A stretch of 64,000 nt of DNA. It comes from Pampus argenteus (lineage: Eukaryota > Chordata > Actinopteri > Scombriformes > Stromateidae). Numbering within the stretch: position 1 is the first letter of the stretch; each line of letters begins with the position of its first letter. A program made the translations under genes and the position numbers. Positions 36,141 through 50,074 of the stretch are shown here, piece by piece. The notes beneath the pieces are model-generated. The model was not told the origin of the DNA. It did no database searches and saw only the letters and a program-made list of their open reading frames with translations. The DNA lies in assembly GCA_036937835.1 (NCBI GenBank), contig CM072863.1, positions 7,402,501 to 7,466,500 on the forward strand. Reading direction: 5' to 3'.

Positions 36141-36950
36141 GGAACTTTGCCGGCACGCACCAGGGGACCTGTCAAGTATAAATTAGTGCCGTTGATGTGT
36201 CACAAGATGCCCCCGAAGGTCATTAATTGGTCAGTGATTGGAGGTTGGCATGTCATTTATATGAAGATAATTTGCATAAGGCAGCAGAGTACTTTCCCCT
36301 CAAAAGCATTTTACAGATTCTATATGGTGAAGCCTACACTAACTAGGGCTTCTTCCCCTTCTTCTTCGTCTTCCAGTGAAACTGTCTTCTGAGCGGCTGC
36401 AGCTTTACGTTTTACAGTGCAGCAAGATAGGGCATCCTTGTGTATTATTTATACTGTAAAAAATATAATAAATTCCTTCCAAGAATTCAAAGCCATATAT
36501 ACGTGTCAGCAATCTAATATAATACGTTCGAGTCAAAAATATTTTTATCCAAATGCAATTTTAAGAGGTTTTACATTCCGTTAAATTTGGACAAATGATT
36601 TTGAATATGCATGACTCTCCCATCAAATACAATACATTCATAAAATAAGCTACAGAAAGAATAACAGCATTTGGAATAGACAGAAATGAAAATCAATGGA
36701 GATCTGATGAATCTTAAAGGGGGCCATTGTTCAAGAACCAGAACCAGATTGAAGGTCAAGGAATAAAATGGAAAACCCCCCGACTTTTTCATGATGTCCT
36801 TTTGAAAATGCGGAGGCTGACTGTTCTTAGAGGACAAAAGAGAAGATACTGTATGATGTGTGTGTGACTGTGTGTGTCTGTGTGTGTGTGTGTCTGTATA
36901 GAGAGAGAAAGTGAGTGAGTGAGGAAAGTGTAGAAATATAGTTTTAATTT

Positions 36951-36971
36951 AAAAAAAAAAAAAAAAAAAAA
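36951..36971. repeat. poly-A run
   Basis: 21 consecutive A. Confidence 0.95.
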
Positions 36972-39590
36972 CGCTGAATGTGATTCTTACTCTCACTAAT
37001 CAGAGCAAACCATTACATTACATTTTACACTTTTAAAGATAATTAGAATTAATAGTGTCTTGTCTGTATACGCATTAGCCCGTATATGCATTAGTTAGGA
37101 GTTTGTTAAATTAGAATACCATTTTCTCTTATGTACTTACACAGTCTTCACCAAAGGAGAGTATGAAAGTACGAGTGTGAGAGATTGCTTTTCTCTGCTG
37201 CTGCTCTTTCATACACACACGCACGCACGCACACACACACACACACACTTATTCACACACTTTCTTTCTCTTTCATTCTCTTTTACTCTTGCTCTCTTCG
37301 TCTCATTGCCCCATAACCACAGAGAGATGAGTTCAAGCCACCATTAAAGCGTTAAAAATTTAAATATATAAAAAAAAAAAATCTTAACGCTCTTTTTAAT
37401 TAAAAAGGATCCTAATAATCCACATCATATTATACGTCGCAGATTCATCGGTCAATTTAATAACAGTGAGGCTTTTGGATCTTAATATCTCTGCTACCAG
37501 GTTTCCTTCATAACTGAGAGCCTGTGTTAATTACAGCAGAGCCTAATGGTGGGGAATATTCAGGGCCTCTCCATGTTTTGATAAATGGCTTTCCACTAAG
37601 ATTTATTCCTAATTATCTCATTTGTCTTTCTCCATTACTTTTTATAGCTTAAATTTATGAAGTCATTAAGACGTTAGTGGGCCTGATAATGATTAGGAGA
37701 AGGAATTGTATGAAAGTGAATTATATGAAAATGATTATGGCTAAAGGAGTGTTTAAAATGAGGGCTGCAGAAGCCTAAACTTGTGTGTGTGCGTGTGTGT
37801 GTGTGTGTGTGTGAGGTACATGGCTTTGTTTGAAGGTGGTGTATGCCGCTCCCTCTACCCTGTCACCACACCCTGTCCTGTCCAGCTGATGCTTCCACCT
37901 TACACCAGTGGAAATAGCCATGATGAAACATCTTTGTCACTCTCTTCATCCCTCTCTCTTGTCACTCTGTCTCTTTCTGTGTCTCTCCTCCCTGCTGGCC
38001 CCCATCAGCTCATATCTCTGCTCCATCTATCTGTCTAGCCTGACTCTGTTAACGCAGGGCAATGTTCTCAAAGTAATGAGAGATGATCTTTCTCTGTCTC
38101 TAATACACTCACACACAGAGATAGAGAGAGAGAGAGAAGACATTTTTCCTTCACTGCATTTAGGTTTTGTATAATTTCATTTGCTCTAGAAGATAATGTA
38201 ACATATAAGTACAGACGTCCACTTGAACATTTGGGATTTTGGGGCTGTGATCACTATATAGCGCCGTCACTCCCTGTTCTGAAGGCTTTCAGGTCTTGCA
38301 CAATAGGGAAATAGCAAATAGTCTGGCACCAAACACACTGTTTGGTCTTAAATTAATCAAATGTGAGTGTAACTCTGACAGACGCCACCCTAAGTGGAAA
38401 ATACACCTTTTTTTTTGCAGACGTGCTGAGTTCCCCTCTTGTTGTTCTGGTCCGCTCCCCTCCCTCCTGTACCTCTTCTTCCTCATCTTTCCACCCTGGC
38501 AGGCTGTGTGCCAGAGATCATAAGAGGTAGTGCAAGCCCCTGCTTAATGAATTAATTATTTGATTATTTAATCACCCAGATGAAGAGCATCTTTAACACT
38601 GACGTTAATTAGCCAACATCTGGGCCAGTCAGCGGGCCAGGCACACAGAAAAACAGAGAGGAATACCAACACACACTCTGTCTCTCTCTTAGGTGCCACA
38701 ATCTGCGTCTTTTATCCACCACTCTCCTGCCAGTGATGTCTTCATTGAAAATGTGGGCGAATAGACCTATAATGTATTATGGTATATAGTGTTATTATAG
38801 AGATATTTTGAGCATGCATTTCTCTCAGCTCTTTTCCCTTTTGATTTTATTGTGTTTGCTATGATACACACTATGCATCAATACCATACAAATTTGTTTG
38901 TTAACCTTCAACCAAAAAGCCATGCTACTCTCCCACTGTGTGTGTGTCTCTACATCCATTTCCCCCCCTCACCTTTACTTGCTTCACCCACATGCAATGC
39001 TGCCTCTTGCCATTGGGAGGAGCAATGTCTTTTCTTTTGACCTAGTAAAGCACTCAAACACTCGATTTCACTTCTAATCAGAGCTGTACAACATTTCTGA
39101 TACATGTGCATTGTTGTTCTTTCACACAACACCTGTCTCATCGCCTATTTTGATAAAATTCCAACTGACTCTGTCACTTATTGTAATATGTAAGTATTCA
39201 TGTTGTATTATTCACATGTAAAGCAAATCTGAAGGTCACATATGTGTCCCTATCTCGCTAGCTCTTTTTTCAATCTCCTGTGTGTCTGCGTAGAGGGACA
39301 CAGAGGGATGATCCAGTGAAAGACAGCAGACAGTGAAGCAGGGATGGAGGAGGAGAAAGATACTTGTGACTCTCTACTCTGATTAAGACCACTCCAGTCT
39401 GGGTGGTGCTACTTCACACCAGCAGCAGACTTCAGTGGATGAGGGAGGATTGGATTTGAGGTGTGTGTGTGTGTGTGTGTGAGGGACAGAGAGAGTGGAT
39501 AGTGATGGAGGGGGGGAAGAAGGAGGGATTCCCTTTAATTGCAATCATTCTGGCAGCACTGCAGGGATCTACATGCCATGCATACAATTA

Positions 39591-39710
39591 GAGAGGAGAG
39601 GAGAGGAGAGGAGAGGAGAGGAGAGGAGAGGAGAGGAGAGGAGAGGAGAGGAGAGGAGAGGAGAGGAGAGGAGAGGAGAGGAGAGGAGAGGAGAGGAGAG
39701 GAGAGGAGAG
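39591..39710. repeat. perfect pentanucleotide array (GAGAG)24
   Basis: 120 bp of uninterrupted 5-bp units, all purine on the + strand. The (E/R/G)n and (S/P/L)n open frames across it are artefacts. Confidence 0.98.
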
Positions 39711-40240
39711 AGTCTGATATGGGGCCTGCTTTCTTTCCTTGTACCCATGCCATGCCACCAACCCACCCTAAATTTACACACAGTTAAAGTTGTGCGTCTG
39801 TACAGTGTTTGTGACTATTTTTATAGTTATGAGCTGTTTGTGTGGGTGTAAAAGTTGGTAGCATCTACGTTCTGTGTACCAGTTCTGTGCTGTGTTGGCA
39901 GCAGCATCTTGATTTGTGTGCGTATGTGTTTGTATATATGCTTTCCATGTGCTGCCGAGGTTAATTGAGACACACAGCTCATCTCTGCCCTGATGAGGGT
40001 CAGAGCACAGAGGCAGATCTGCATCGTATTAATCTAACCCCAATTTATGCTGCCACACACTGTCAGTTGCAAACCCTACCCCCCAATCACACACACACAC
40101 ACACACACGAATGCACTCACACATACCCATTAATTTAGCCCCAATTTGTGTTGTCTTCAGCTGCTGTGATGCATGGCACGTAACACTAGGATCTGCAATC
40201 ACAAATGCATACAGCAACAACTCACACACTAAACGCTTAC

Positions 40241-40242
40241 TC

Positions 40243-40275
<33 letters not shown>

Positions 40276-40495
40276 ATGTCTCTCTCTCTCTCTCTCCCCC
40301 CCCCTCTCTCTATCTCTCTTACATAAACACACACACACAAAGGCAGCAACAGCTCATGCAGAGTTGATGTCATTTACTTTTGATGTAAGCACTGTGTGAT
40401 CTACTAAAGTGTAAAATCAAATCAAGTATTAAAGAAAACATCTCTCTCTCTCTCTCTCTCTCTCCCTCTCTCTCTCCCTCTCCCTCTCTCTCTCT
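40241..40495. repeat. two (CT)n tracts
   Basis: CT-rich tracts at 40241-40320 and 40440-40495, separated by unique DNA. The first includes a run of nine C. Confidence 0.9.
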
Positions 40496-41559
40496 AAACA
40501 TCTGTCTTGCTAGCACACTTTTCCTAGCAACACGCACATATTATCTCACATCCACGTGGCCTCTATTATTCCTGCATAAGTTCTTTGCAGAACGCCAACC
40601 TGACAGAAGCTAAACCCTGCAGCACCCAGAGAAGGAAGGCAAATTAACCAGCTTCACTCTAACACTGAGGGACCATTAAAGTCGAAACGCCTGATCTCCC
40701 TGGCCGGTTTTCCTCTCCATCCTCTCCCTCGTTCCTCTCTCGTTTCCTCACTCTCCAGCTGGAAAGGTTAACCGTGAGAGGCTCTCAGAGACACTCCAGC
40801 AGACACGCAAGTGATCTTTCGTTTAATTGGCTTTTCCACTCCCCTTCTCCTCCTCTCTTCTCCCTAGCAGGTCAGCACTGTCCACTGCAGGGCCTGACAG
40901 AGAAAACACACACACACACATACACACACACATTTATGCACACACGACAATACAGATGCAGTCGGGCTGAACTGAGGACTTGATGTATTCAGGAAGGTCT
41001 GTGTGTGTCTGCTCACCTTTAAATATCTCCATCCAGCCAGTCAATCTGTCGTTAGTAGTACAGGAGAAGCAGTGCTGTGTAATTGAGCTATATGGCTCTC
41101 GGGCCTCCATGATGTCCTCATCCATGAAGCAGCTGACACCGCAGCTCTGCTCCTTGCTGTCACACAGACAGGGCACACAGGAAATTCATAAGGAGATCAC
41201 TGACAGGCATGGAGCCATTAACAGCCATAGCACAGTCTAGTTTTTTTTTTAAATTCATTTTTTTAGTAGCACAGAAACCTGACTGCTCCTGAAAGAGAAT
41301 ATCACAAAATCAAAATGTTTTAAAGTTATAAATGGAGGGATGTCGAAATACTTTCAGATAAACTTTAGGCTCTGTCAGAATGATAAAGGAGATGCAAGTA
41401 TTCTGGCACCGTCAACGCTATTGTTTCAAAACAGGATTTGAGGTTACGCTGAACATTTGCCATTGAAAACAGCAGAGAAAGTTATCCAGTCCTGTAACTT
41501 CTCATCACATCTGGAAAAAAAAAAAAACACTTAATTGTGTTCTTCTTAACTCAATCTGG

Positions 41560-41860
41560 CAGCTAGCAGATCAAGATAAGAGAAAGAGAATCACAGTGTG
41601 AAATGAGCTACACACTACGCTGACTTAATCGCGCTAGTCTAGAATCAGAGCAAGATGACTAGACAAGGCCGCTCGGCGATTGCACCCTGGACCGAGCTAC
41701 GGCGACTATTCTACTTCATCTTGCCTTATGCGCCAGACTTGCTGCAGCCATTATCCACAGGGTGCAGCGTCTGAAAGGACATCATTACCAGCTGTCTGCA
41801 GAGCTGCCTGCTGCACCTATCTCTACTGACACCATTCTATCTAACGGCTGGGTCCGAGGA
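41560..41860. promoter_or_regulatory. candidate CpG-bearing non-coding element
   Basis: TTAATCGCGCTAGTCTAG, GGCCGCTCGGCGATTGCACC and CGAGCTACGGCGACTATTC stand out by CpG content from the flanks. Neither strand has a usable frame with splice signals, so regulatory DNA or a non-coding RNA exon is possible. Confidence 0.3.
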
Positions 41861-42289
41861 GAACCAGCAAGGCCAGCAACTGAAAACAGCCTCATTCCCA
41901 CCTGCCACAGAAACAGATAGGACACAGAGATAGCTGCAGCCTGCTGCTGGCTTTTGACCCACCGTTAGGCTGATAATAGAGGAAGACCTATGACTCATCA
42001 AGCCACAAGTTCAGATATTAAGTCCACATCTCAGTTGCAAGACTTACAGAGATACATTTAATCACAGCAGTGTTAAAAAATAACAGAACCTGTGTGTATG
42101 TGGGGCAGATCAGACCCGACTAAAGCCTTTAAATCTTAGAAGGCATTTACCCAGATTTTCAAAAAACATACTTTTTCACTTTCACCTCACAATGTTTAGC
42201 TATGCAGACATTAGTGTCAGTTTTATTTGCTCAGGCTTTGAAATATGAGTTTTCTCCTCACTTTCCAATACAATGGAGGTCAATGGACT

Positions 42290-42600
42290 TGTGTTTGTGA
42301 TGATGACAGCATTGAAAAAGTAGGTTTAAACACAACTGAGATAAAACTATGCTACAGTAACATGCTCATAATGACAACAGTATGATGCTGATGTTAAGAA
42401 GACATAATGTTTCCCTTGTTTGCTATCTTAGCTTGACGTGTGTGCATGCAAACGTTTGCTGGTATCACATTTCAATTTAGACGTGGAAATTCAATGGTAA
42501 TCCATCCAAAAGTTGTTGATAAAGCCTATATCTGTTGAGATACTTCAATGTGGACCAAAAGAAATGGGCGGACTGACTAATATGCACGACATCCACAGTT
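42290..42600. mobile_element. degenerate teleost interspersed repeat, opposite orientation
   Basis: The succession AACATGCTCATAATGACAAC, GATGCTGATGTTAAGA, GGTAATCCATCCAAAAGTTG and GTGGACCAAAAGAAATGGGC follows, in reverse sense, the fish repeat seen at 4186-4345 (its 'attggatggattacc' piece is inverted here). Non-coding. Family assignment is from memory. Confidence 0.5.
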
Positions 42601-43106
42601 TTCTTTGGACGTCCTTCTTTTAAAATAATAATAAGTAGTTCATATAAAAGCTGTGGGCAGTAAGGTCTGTGGATGATGGAAGCGATTCATCTTTGAAGTG
42701 TGTTTGTATTTCACCTCTAGACAGATGCGTATCTATCAAAACTGCATGTAGGAAAAATGCTGCTGTAAAATACATGAAGGGTTAGATTTCAGATTTCACA
42801 TGTGAATGAATTTTACATCTGAATGAATATGCCTTTGAAAACAGTGATTGTGGTGTTTTTGGAGAGCTGTGATGTACTGTACTCTTCTCTCTGAGGCGGA
42901 CATGTTAAAGCAGGTGGGCAGCTACACAAGAGCAACAGGCAGAGGAAATGGGCTTTGAGGTTGTCATGGTAATGAGAGCGTTATGATCCAAATAGTCTCT
43001 GGGCTATTACCCCAACCCACGTCGCTGCCCGTCTCCTGACCCCTCCTCCCTTCACCCTCGCTAAGGTGTGGGTCTTGCGTTGAGGTCAATTGGACTGTTG
43101 CTGTTA

Positions 43107-43145
43107 CACACACACACACACACACAAAAACACAAACACACACAC
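43107..43145. repeat. (CA)n imperfect microsatellite
   Basis: CA units interrupted by AAAA and AAA. Confidence 0.9.
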
Positions 43146-43851
43146 AATGGTCCAAGGTGCTTTGTCTGATACAGGACAGGATACAAGTGTTTATGTGGAC
43201 ACAACTCCCCCTTCCTGTGCGTTCCCAGCGGCCCCCCCAATCCAGACTGTGTGTGTGTTTTCAGGATTTCACCTTTCCTCAAAAACACTAACTCTGGATA
43301 TAATTGTTTCTGAAAGCCCTCTTTCTCTTCAGGCTTCTCTCACTCTTAGTTTTCCTAATTTTCTGTCTTTTTTAATCGTGTGTCACACCCTCTCCTTCTC
43401 TCTGCTTTTACTGGCTGTGGAAAACAATGGAGTTTTGTTAGTGGATTTACCTTTATGGGTACTTTCACATTTGTTTTTTTCTCCAGATGACCCAATAAAT
43501 GTGTTCACATTGGGTTTTTTCAATTGGCAGCGTAGGGGCTCATGTTCTGCAGTAGGTCATCGGTGAAGCAGACAGAAGTGTGTGTATCAAAGCCAACAGA
43601 GACAGGGCAGAAACCGGAGATGCTGTTTAGTCCTCTGAGATGTTGACTTGTTGCCGTTCTGTGGATTACTTCTGTGCATTTTGTGTGTGTGTGTGTAGGT
43701 GTTTGCGCATGTGTGTGTAAGGACAAGGCTCTGGTCTGTGCTCCCTGTTTGCTTAAGGTGGCATGAGTCAGCTTGACTCAAAAACAGGAGCCTGTTTTTG
43801 TGTGGCCTGCCAACTGCCTGTCTGACATTTAGCTAACTTTCTCTCACACAT

Positions 43852-43854
<3 letters not shown>

Positions 43855-43893
<39 letters not shown>
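43855..43893. repeat. (CA)n microsatellite
   Basis: About 19 perfect units. Confidence 0.95.
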
Positions 43894-43895
<2 letters not shown>

Positions 43896-46800
43896 TCCTT
43901 TGGCTCTCTGTTGACAAACTGTTCAACAGCTTTGTCATATCCTGAGCTCATGTTTTTACCAAAATTAATAACAAGTAAATAAATTCAGTTTGCAGTCACA
44001 TTTTTAATATGTAACTGGGATGTTCAAGTAGCATCGAGTGTGGTCAGAATGAGACCTGCTGTAAGTGTGAGATGTAAATATAGGTGGTTGGATGTTGGTC
44101 ATGGGGAACAGTTGTGGAGGTTGTCTGACGGGTTGAGGGCACATGTGGTGGCTCAGGCAGGATGGGAGTGAGCTGAGAGTTTGGGCTGATGTAGGGGTCT
44201 GGGATCAGGGATGGGAGGATATAAATGGGTTAGGGGGCGAGGCACCCTGTCTCCTCCTCCCCTGTGCCCCTGTGAGCCACGTTGCTGCAGTTATGAGCAG
44301 TCAGAAGGTTTGGATGAAAGCCAGAAGTTGCATAATCGTACCCTTAAACCAGCAGGGTGCCATGCCTCTCCTCCGCTCTCTGTCTCTGTCTTCTCTTTAC
44401 TTTTATCACCTCAGCTCTTAATCTCTTCCTGTTGGTAAATGTCTTGTAAAAACACATTTCTTTTTATCTTTTATCACACATATCCCACAATCATATTCAT
44501 CCCTCTATCATGTATTGACTGACTCCTGCAGTTGCAGGAGAAAAAAATCTGAGGTGGGTTAGAGTTCAGTGTCATGGTGGAAAATTGTTACATAAAAGCA
44601 GTATATACAGACAAATACACGTATTTCACCTTTTAGTACAAAGGATAAAGCTATTCTCTATTTTTATGATTGTCAACAAATACTAATAGGCAAAGCATTG
44701 ATCCTACTAATAAATAATCTTTAGCCAAAGCCATGGACTTCCACTGTTATAAACTATTACAAATAAAACCTTCCCGCATTCTTCCATAAATACTCACTCA
44801 CCAAATACGCATTAATCCACAGCTAAAAATAGTCACCACTATTTACTCCTCTTTTAGTATGATTTATTAGAACCTATGCCCTGCTGCTACTTTGCCTTTT
44901 TAAAGTTAAGGGAAATCAGAAAACACTGAGAGACGGACTAAAACATTGTTGGTTGAGTCGGTTAAAATCCACGAGACACAAATTCATTTTTTTTATTGAT
45001 AAACAAATAGTATTTGAAGAACTTATTTGAACTGGGAACCTACTGTAATGCAAATTTCACTTGACCTGGTTTACAAATTAGACCCAATTTCCTACTGACA
45101 GGGATGACATTGTACTAAAAAGAGGTTGTGTCTGCGCTACATAAACTCAACCCAGCTGACACTAACCAGCTGAAACAGTTGGAACAAATTTACAAATGTT
45201 TGTCCAAAATCGTATACGGGAACAGACAACACACTGGTTTTTGAACTTTGAACCAGTTGTTATTTAGTTTCCTCTTAGGTTTGTCTAGCATTATTTTCAC
45301 CACGCTGCTTTACTCCCTCCAGGATATAAACCTGCAGTCCTCTTACTGCAGTGTGTCACCCCGGCATTTGGCTGTGGGCTATCAACAAACTCTTCCGTTA
45401 AATGTGAAAACAACTCTTTGCAAATTAGCACTGATTAATTATCCGTTATTAGAATAAATCATAATGTCAGTTGTATGTCATGTTGCCTCCTGTTTTACAA
45501 GGCCTTGGGTGAGTCAACCGGCCAAAAAAATACAGGACCTAAGCAGCAGCCAAACAGGAGGAATAGTCCTAGCTAATGGAGAGCTAACATTTATGCAGTG
45601 CTTTATTGTCCTACCGCCAGAACTGGGTATCTGGCATCTCCCACCCACACAGATGAAAGCCAGTTCTTAAGTGGCAGTGTCTGCTTTGTACGCACCTCCC
45701 CTGTCTGACACAGGAGCTCATAGAGAGAGTGAGAGAAGAGCCAACACTGTGATGGAGCTGATGTGTGTGTGTGTGTGTTTGCTAACATGGCATTCATTAT
45801 GTATTCAGTTAGAAGTTATATCTCTCCCTCATCTTTCAATTTCTGCCTTTTTTTATTGTTCGCTTCTTTCTCCCATTATGCTGAATTCACAAGCAGCTGG
45901 GATGAATAAAGCATTTTAATGATCCCTAACTGATTTCTGCATTTGCTTTAAACTTGCCTTCAAGTTGAGGCAAGGGTAATGTTACGGTTGTGGTTGAAAT
46001 TTGCACGAGTGGTTGAGGCCAGTGGAGTGGGAATAGATTTTTTACCCCAAAATCCTCCAGTTCAGTTATGTACATCATCCCTGCCTTTCACTCTGAAGTC
46101 TCTTCATTCAATATGCCATAGCATGGTTTCCCTATACTGTGTAATAAATACTTTGTTTGATCCAGCTGATGCAGATATCTGTTACCCACTACGGTCAAAG
46201 ATGCAGAATAATCTCTCCTTTATTGTTTTTTCATATTATGTGAGACACAGGACTAAATGAACCTTGGGCCGTCATAGCCTTAACTTCTGAAGCGAAATGA
46301 TCAAACTGACCCCAGATCAGCATCTCAGATCGTCCAGGCAATGCCTGCTGCAGTGCAGTGAGTGTCACGGGCATGCATAGCTATTAAAACCAAATGATTT
46401 TACTCTGTCTTAGAGTAAGATCTTTCCGGCGATTCATCAGTGATTCATCATCTAACGGATGCTCTCACAGCATAGGCATCTACTCACTAGATTAATCTAT
46501 CTGTCATTGTCTTATAAGGAAGATGTATAGTCATTGTTCAACAGAGGAGGGGTGAAAGTAAGGGGGTGGGTTTGTATGAGCGCTGGACATAGACATTTGT
46601 AATGAGAACCTCATATATGAGGAGCTATTGTGCCTCCGTCCTTTGAGATTTTAAGTACAAAACCTTCCTTTTAGAGCAGCAGCTGTAGAAAGCTTTCCCT
46701 TGTCTCGACTCTCTCTCTCACACAGACTGACGTCAAAACACATATCACATGGTATGGGATATTTTTTTAAGGCTCACACATGCAAATGGCCATCTATCCT

Positions 46801-49800
46801 CTGCTCAGACCTACTGCTTTGCAGCCGCTGCTTCCGTGACACCGAAGCAGAAACAAATGTCTCAATCCTGCCAATTCTGTGTGTGTGTGTGCGCTTGTGC
46901 GCCTGTTCATATATGTGTATTTCATGGGAGCCCGCTGGGTTGTGGTTCCCTCAGTAGTCCTGCAGCGGCAGTAACTTGATACAGTACACACACATTTTTG
47001 TTGCCTATCCAAGCTTGTCTGCTTGCCCGTGATTTTGGTTCAGTTCAACTTGTTGTAAAACACTGCAGTATGGAGATAAAGAGGAGAAAATGCAATCAGC
47101 GTCTAATGAACACAGTGTGCCATGTTGTGAAAAATGGTTGTTTTCCCTTTAATAAAGTTGATTTGTTGCTGTGGGGTAGTATTTAATTCAACACTTTCAG
47201 TGGCACTAAATTATATTTTAATACAGTGTGTTTTGTCAGTGTTTCAGAAAATTTTATCCAAACACCAGTTAAACCCAATTCCAAAGACAGTACATTGTGA
47301 TCCCAAAGTAATGATAAACCCTCACTTTTATCTTCTCTTAATAATCCCCTCCACCCCCCACACTGCCTCTCACTCTCATGACTTATGTTGGAAGAAAAGA
47401 TGTTTCTTTGTAGGGACTCACACAGCTGCCCTAAAAGAGCTCTCCTCCCTCTGATTTACAGCCAGTAGTGCTGTTATACATTTCTACTCATTATCCAGAG
47501 TTATTTACTGGCACTGGCACAATCCATCTGTCTGTGTTTCAGCAATCTGTGCAGAGATGGTTTTTTACTGTTTTAATTCTGACCGTAAAGACATCATTGA
47601 CAGAATGTGACGTAGGCGTGCAATTGATAGTGTTCACTTTGTACAGCGCTACCCCTAAAGAGTCCAGTTGATTTTACAGGCATTAATTTAAAAATGCTCC
47701 CAGATATTTGATACCTAGCAGGACCACAGCTCAGATAAGTTTTGTAAGTTTTAATGGTCAATTAAGTTATGGCCCCCTTTTTAACCATAGTCTTATTAAA
47801 ATAACTGTGTTGAAGGCCAACACATAAACATGTGAGCCTAAAAGTTGATGGTGAATGTGTTCATAAAGGTGCCGAGTGTGTCACCTAAATACAAGTGTGA
47901 CTTCAAGAATTGAAGAGTTGGAACGTGTTGCAATATGTGTCTGGTGTGAATCCAGTGTGTGTATGCAGACACAGAGTAAAGAGGAAATATTGTGTTATGT
48001 GATTTACATGGGATTAAATACAAAATCAATTTTATGCTTTATTAGTTCTCATGAGGGTTTTAATTGTACACATTCGATATTCTCCGTTAATTCAGATTTA
48101 ACTTAGCTGTGTTTTAGGAAGGGAACACTATTTTGTGTTCTTTCAGTGTTTGTCTTATGAGACTATATGTCTATGGGCATATGTGTAATTCATTAAATAA
48201 ATTAATGCATAGAGTGTTTGTATGATGTGAATACGTGAGAACTAGTATGCATGAGCAATGATATGATACACGAGTCCAAACACATTATATTCTAATGTAG
48301 ATACAATCGTATTCAGGTTTGCAATTTTCTCTGTCAATGTCATTCAGAATCATCACAAAACATGTTGGCAAAGTACTGAAGAAAGGAGCAGATTTGGATT
48401 ACAAAGAAGAACCCAAAACAGCCGAGGTTGCAACAGAGGTCCTATAAGAACACTGACAACAATAACCCCAATAGATGTATCCACAGATGAAGGTTACGTG
48501 GTTGTCGTTGCATACAATAGTCACATCAGAAAAGTATCAGGCATATTGTATTAGTCCCGTGTCTGTTGTGGCATTCCTTTGACCTAATATTAATAATAAA
48601 TCGAATATTTCCTTCTCTATGTGTCTTTCTGACTTCAGTGGAGGAAGGGAGATCTGTGTTTGGTGGAAGCCAAGGGCGAGTGGCTTGTCATGTCAGGGGT
48701 ATTAATTTATGATTTCCATCCCAGCTTCTGACCTCATCACCTCCATTAGAATGCAGCCTTTGTAATTTCATGGTTAATATTCAATAGCCACTTGTCCCCT
48801 GCGCTCGCTTTGTGCATGTGAAATTTCTAGAGGGGATGTGTATAGTTTTTTGATTTGCTGGGGTTTGTGTATGTGCATGTGTGTACATGGGAAAGGAAAT
48901 GAGGGTTGACTGCCGCATGGCTTCCTGCAAAACAGTTGCAGATGTCCAACGATGTCCTCTGTGTCTCTACTCCCACTGAAGAGCTTGAATTGCCTCTCTG
49001 TCTGACCTGAGACATTTGAATTGCCTCCCGCATACACACACATTTCTCTGCTCTCTTTCTCTCTCTCTCTACACACACACACGCACACACATATCTAGAT
49101 GTATGCATGCATGAACACACACAAACATACAGTAGCCGTCACCTTTACAGCCACTTGCCTCAATGCCAAGTTATGAGCCTCTTATCAGTGAACTCTACAC
49201 ACAGTCTATTAGAAGCAGAGGGTGGCCAAAGACTTACACCCAGCGGACACACACGCACACACTCACAAATATGCATGTGCACAAATACTGAAGACAGGAA
49301 TTGTTTCATGAGACATAACTGCTGGTGACTTTCAAAAGGCAATACAGAGAGAGAATAAAAAGGGAGGAAAGATTAAGGCAGAAGAAGAAGAAAATCTCCA
49401 ACAGTAAAAGTCCCCAGCATTTCTCCACACATTGATGTATTGGCCTGAACACACATTCCTACTGAACGACTTTGGCGAGCCTTTAAAAAAACACATTAAA
49501 GGGCTCTGTTCTGCATGAGCCCAGTTGTTGCTCTGTTTTCTCCCTGTTTTTTTTCCCTCTCAGCTCAGAGACAGCTAATCTGGTGTTATGGGAAAATCAC
49601 CACATGCTAAAAGATTGCATATTAACGGAGAAATAATAAAACACAGCAAGAAAACAATGAGCAACACTGTTAAAAACGCAAAAGAAAATAACCCTAATTT
49701 AATGTAGATCCAACATTACATGATAACCTTCTATACTGAATCATGTGTTGTTTGTTTTATATATATATATATGACAGTATAAGAATAGCAGTAACAGAAA

Positions 49801-50043
49801 ATGACACTTTGTTTGTCAGTGTTGGCTGATGTTCAATTGCTATAAATTGAAGAACAAATAAATGTATGTAAAGGAGAGGAGTGTGTCGCTTCCATAGTTA
49901 ATTTCCAAGTAAATTTATCCAACCTTAAATCAAATACGAAACAGGTGTCATGTATGAAAATACAAATAAAGAGCAGCCATGAAAACTGATCTCTGAAACT
50001 CTGAAAGTGAGATGAATTTAAAAAGCAAGAGACAATAGAGACA

Positions 50044-50044
<1 letters not shown>

Positions 50045-50073
<29 letters not shown>
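50045..50073. repeat. (TA)n(CA)n microsatellite
   Basis: About 10 TA units then CA units. Confidence 0.9.

Positions 50074-50074
<1 letters not shown>

Larger units (their letters stand above)
34870..41550. other. gene-free intergenic DNA
   Basis: AT-rich unique DNA and repeats (35.8, 36.1, 36.95, 37.2, 37.8, 39.5, 39.6, 40.1-40.5 kb). 37320-37690 and 38530-38640 are unique, TAATTA/TTAATT-rich and could be enhancers. No exon was recognised. Confidence 0.55.

Noticed and set aside
39495..39851. Arg/Glu/Gly repeat open frames over the pentanucleotide array
   Set aside because: Pure consequence of (GAGAG)24, which is open in every frame.
46290..46340. ACTGACCCCAGATCAGCATC, reminiscent of a fish transposon end
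   Set aside because: Only one short motif, no partner inverted repeat found, so not annotated.
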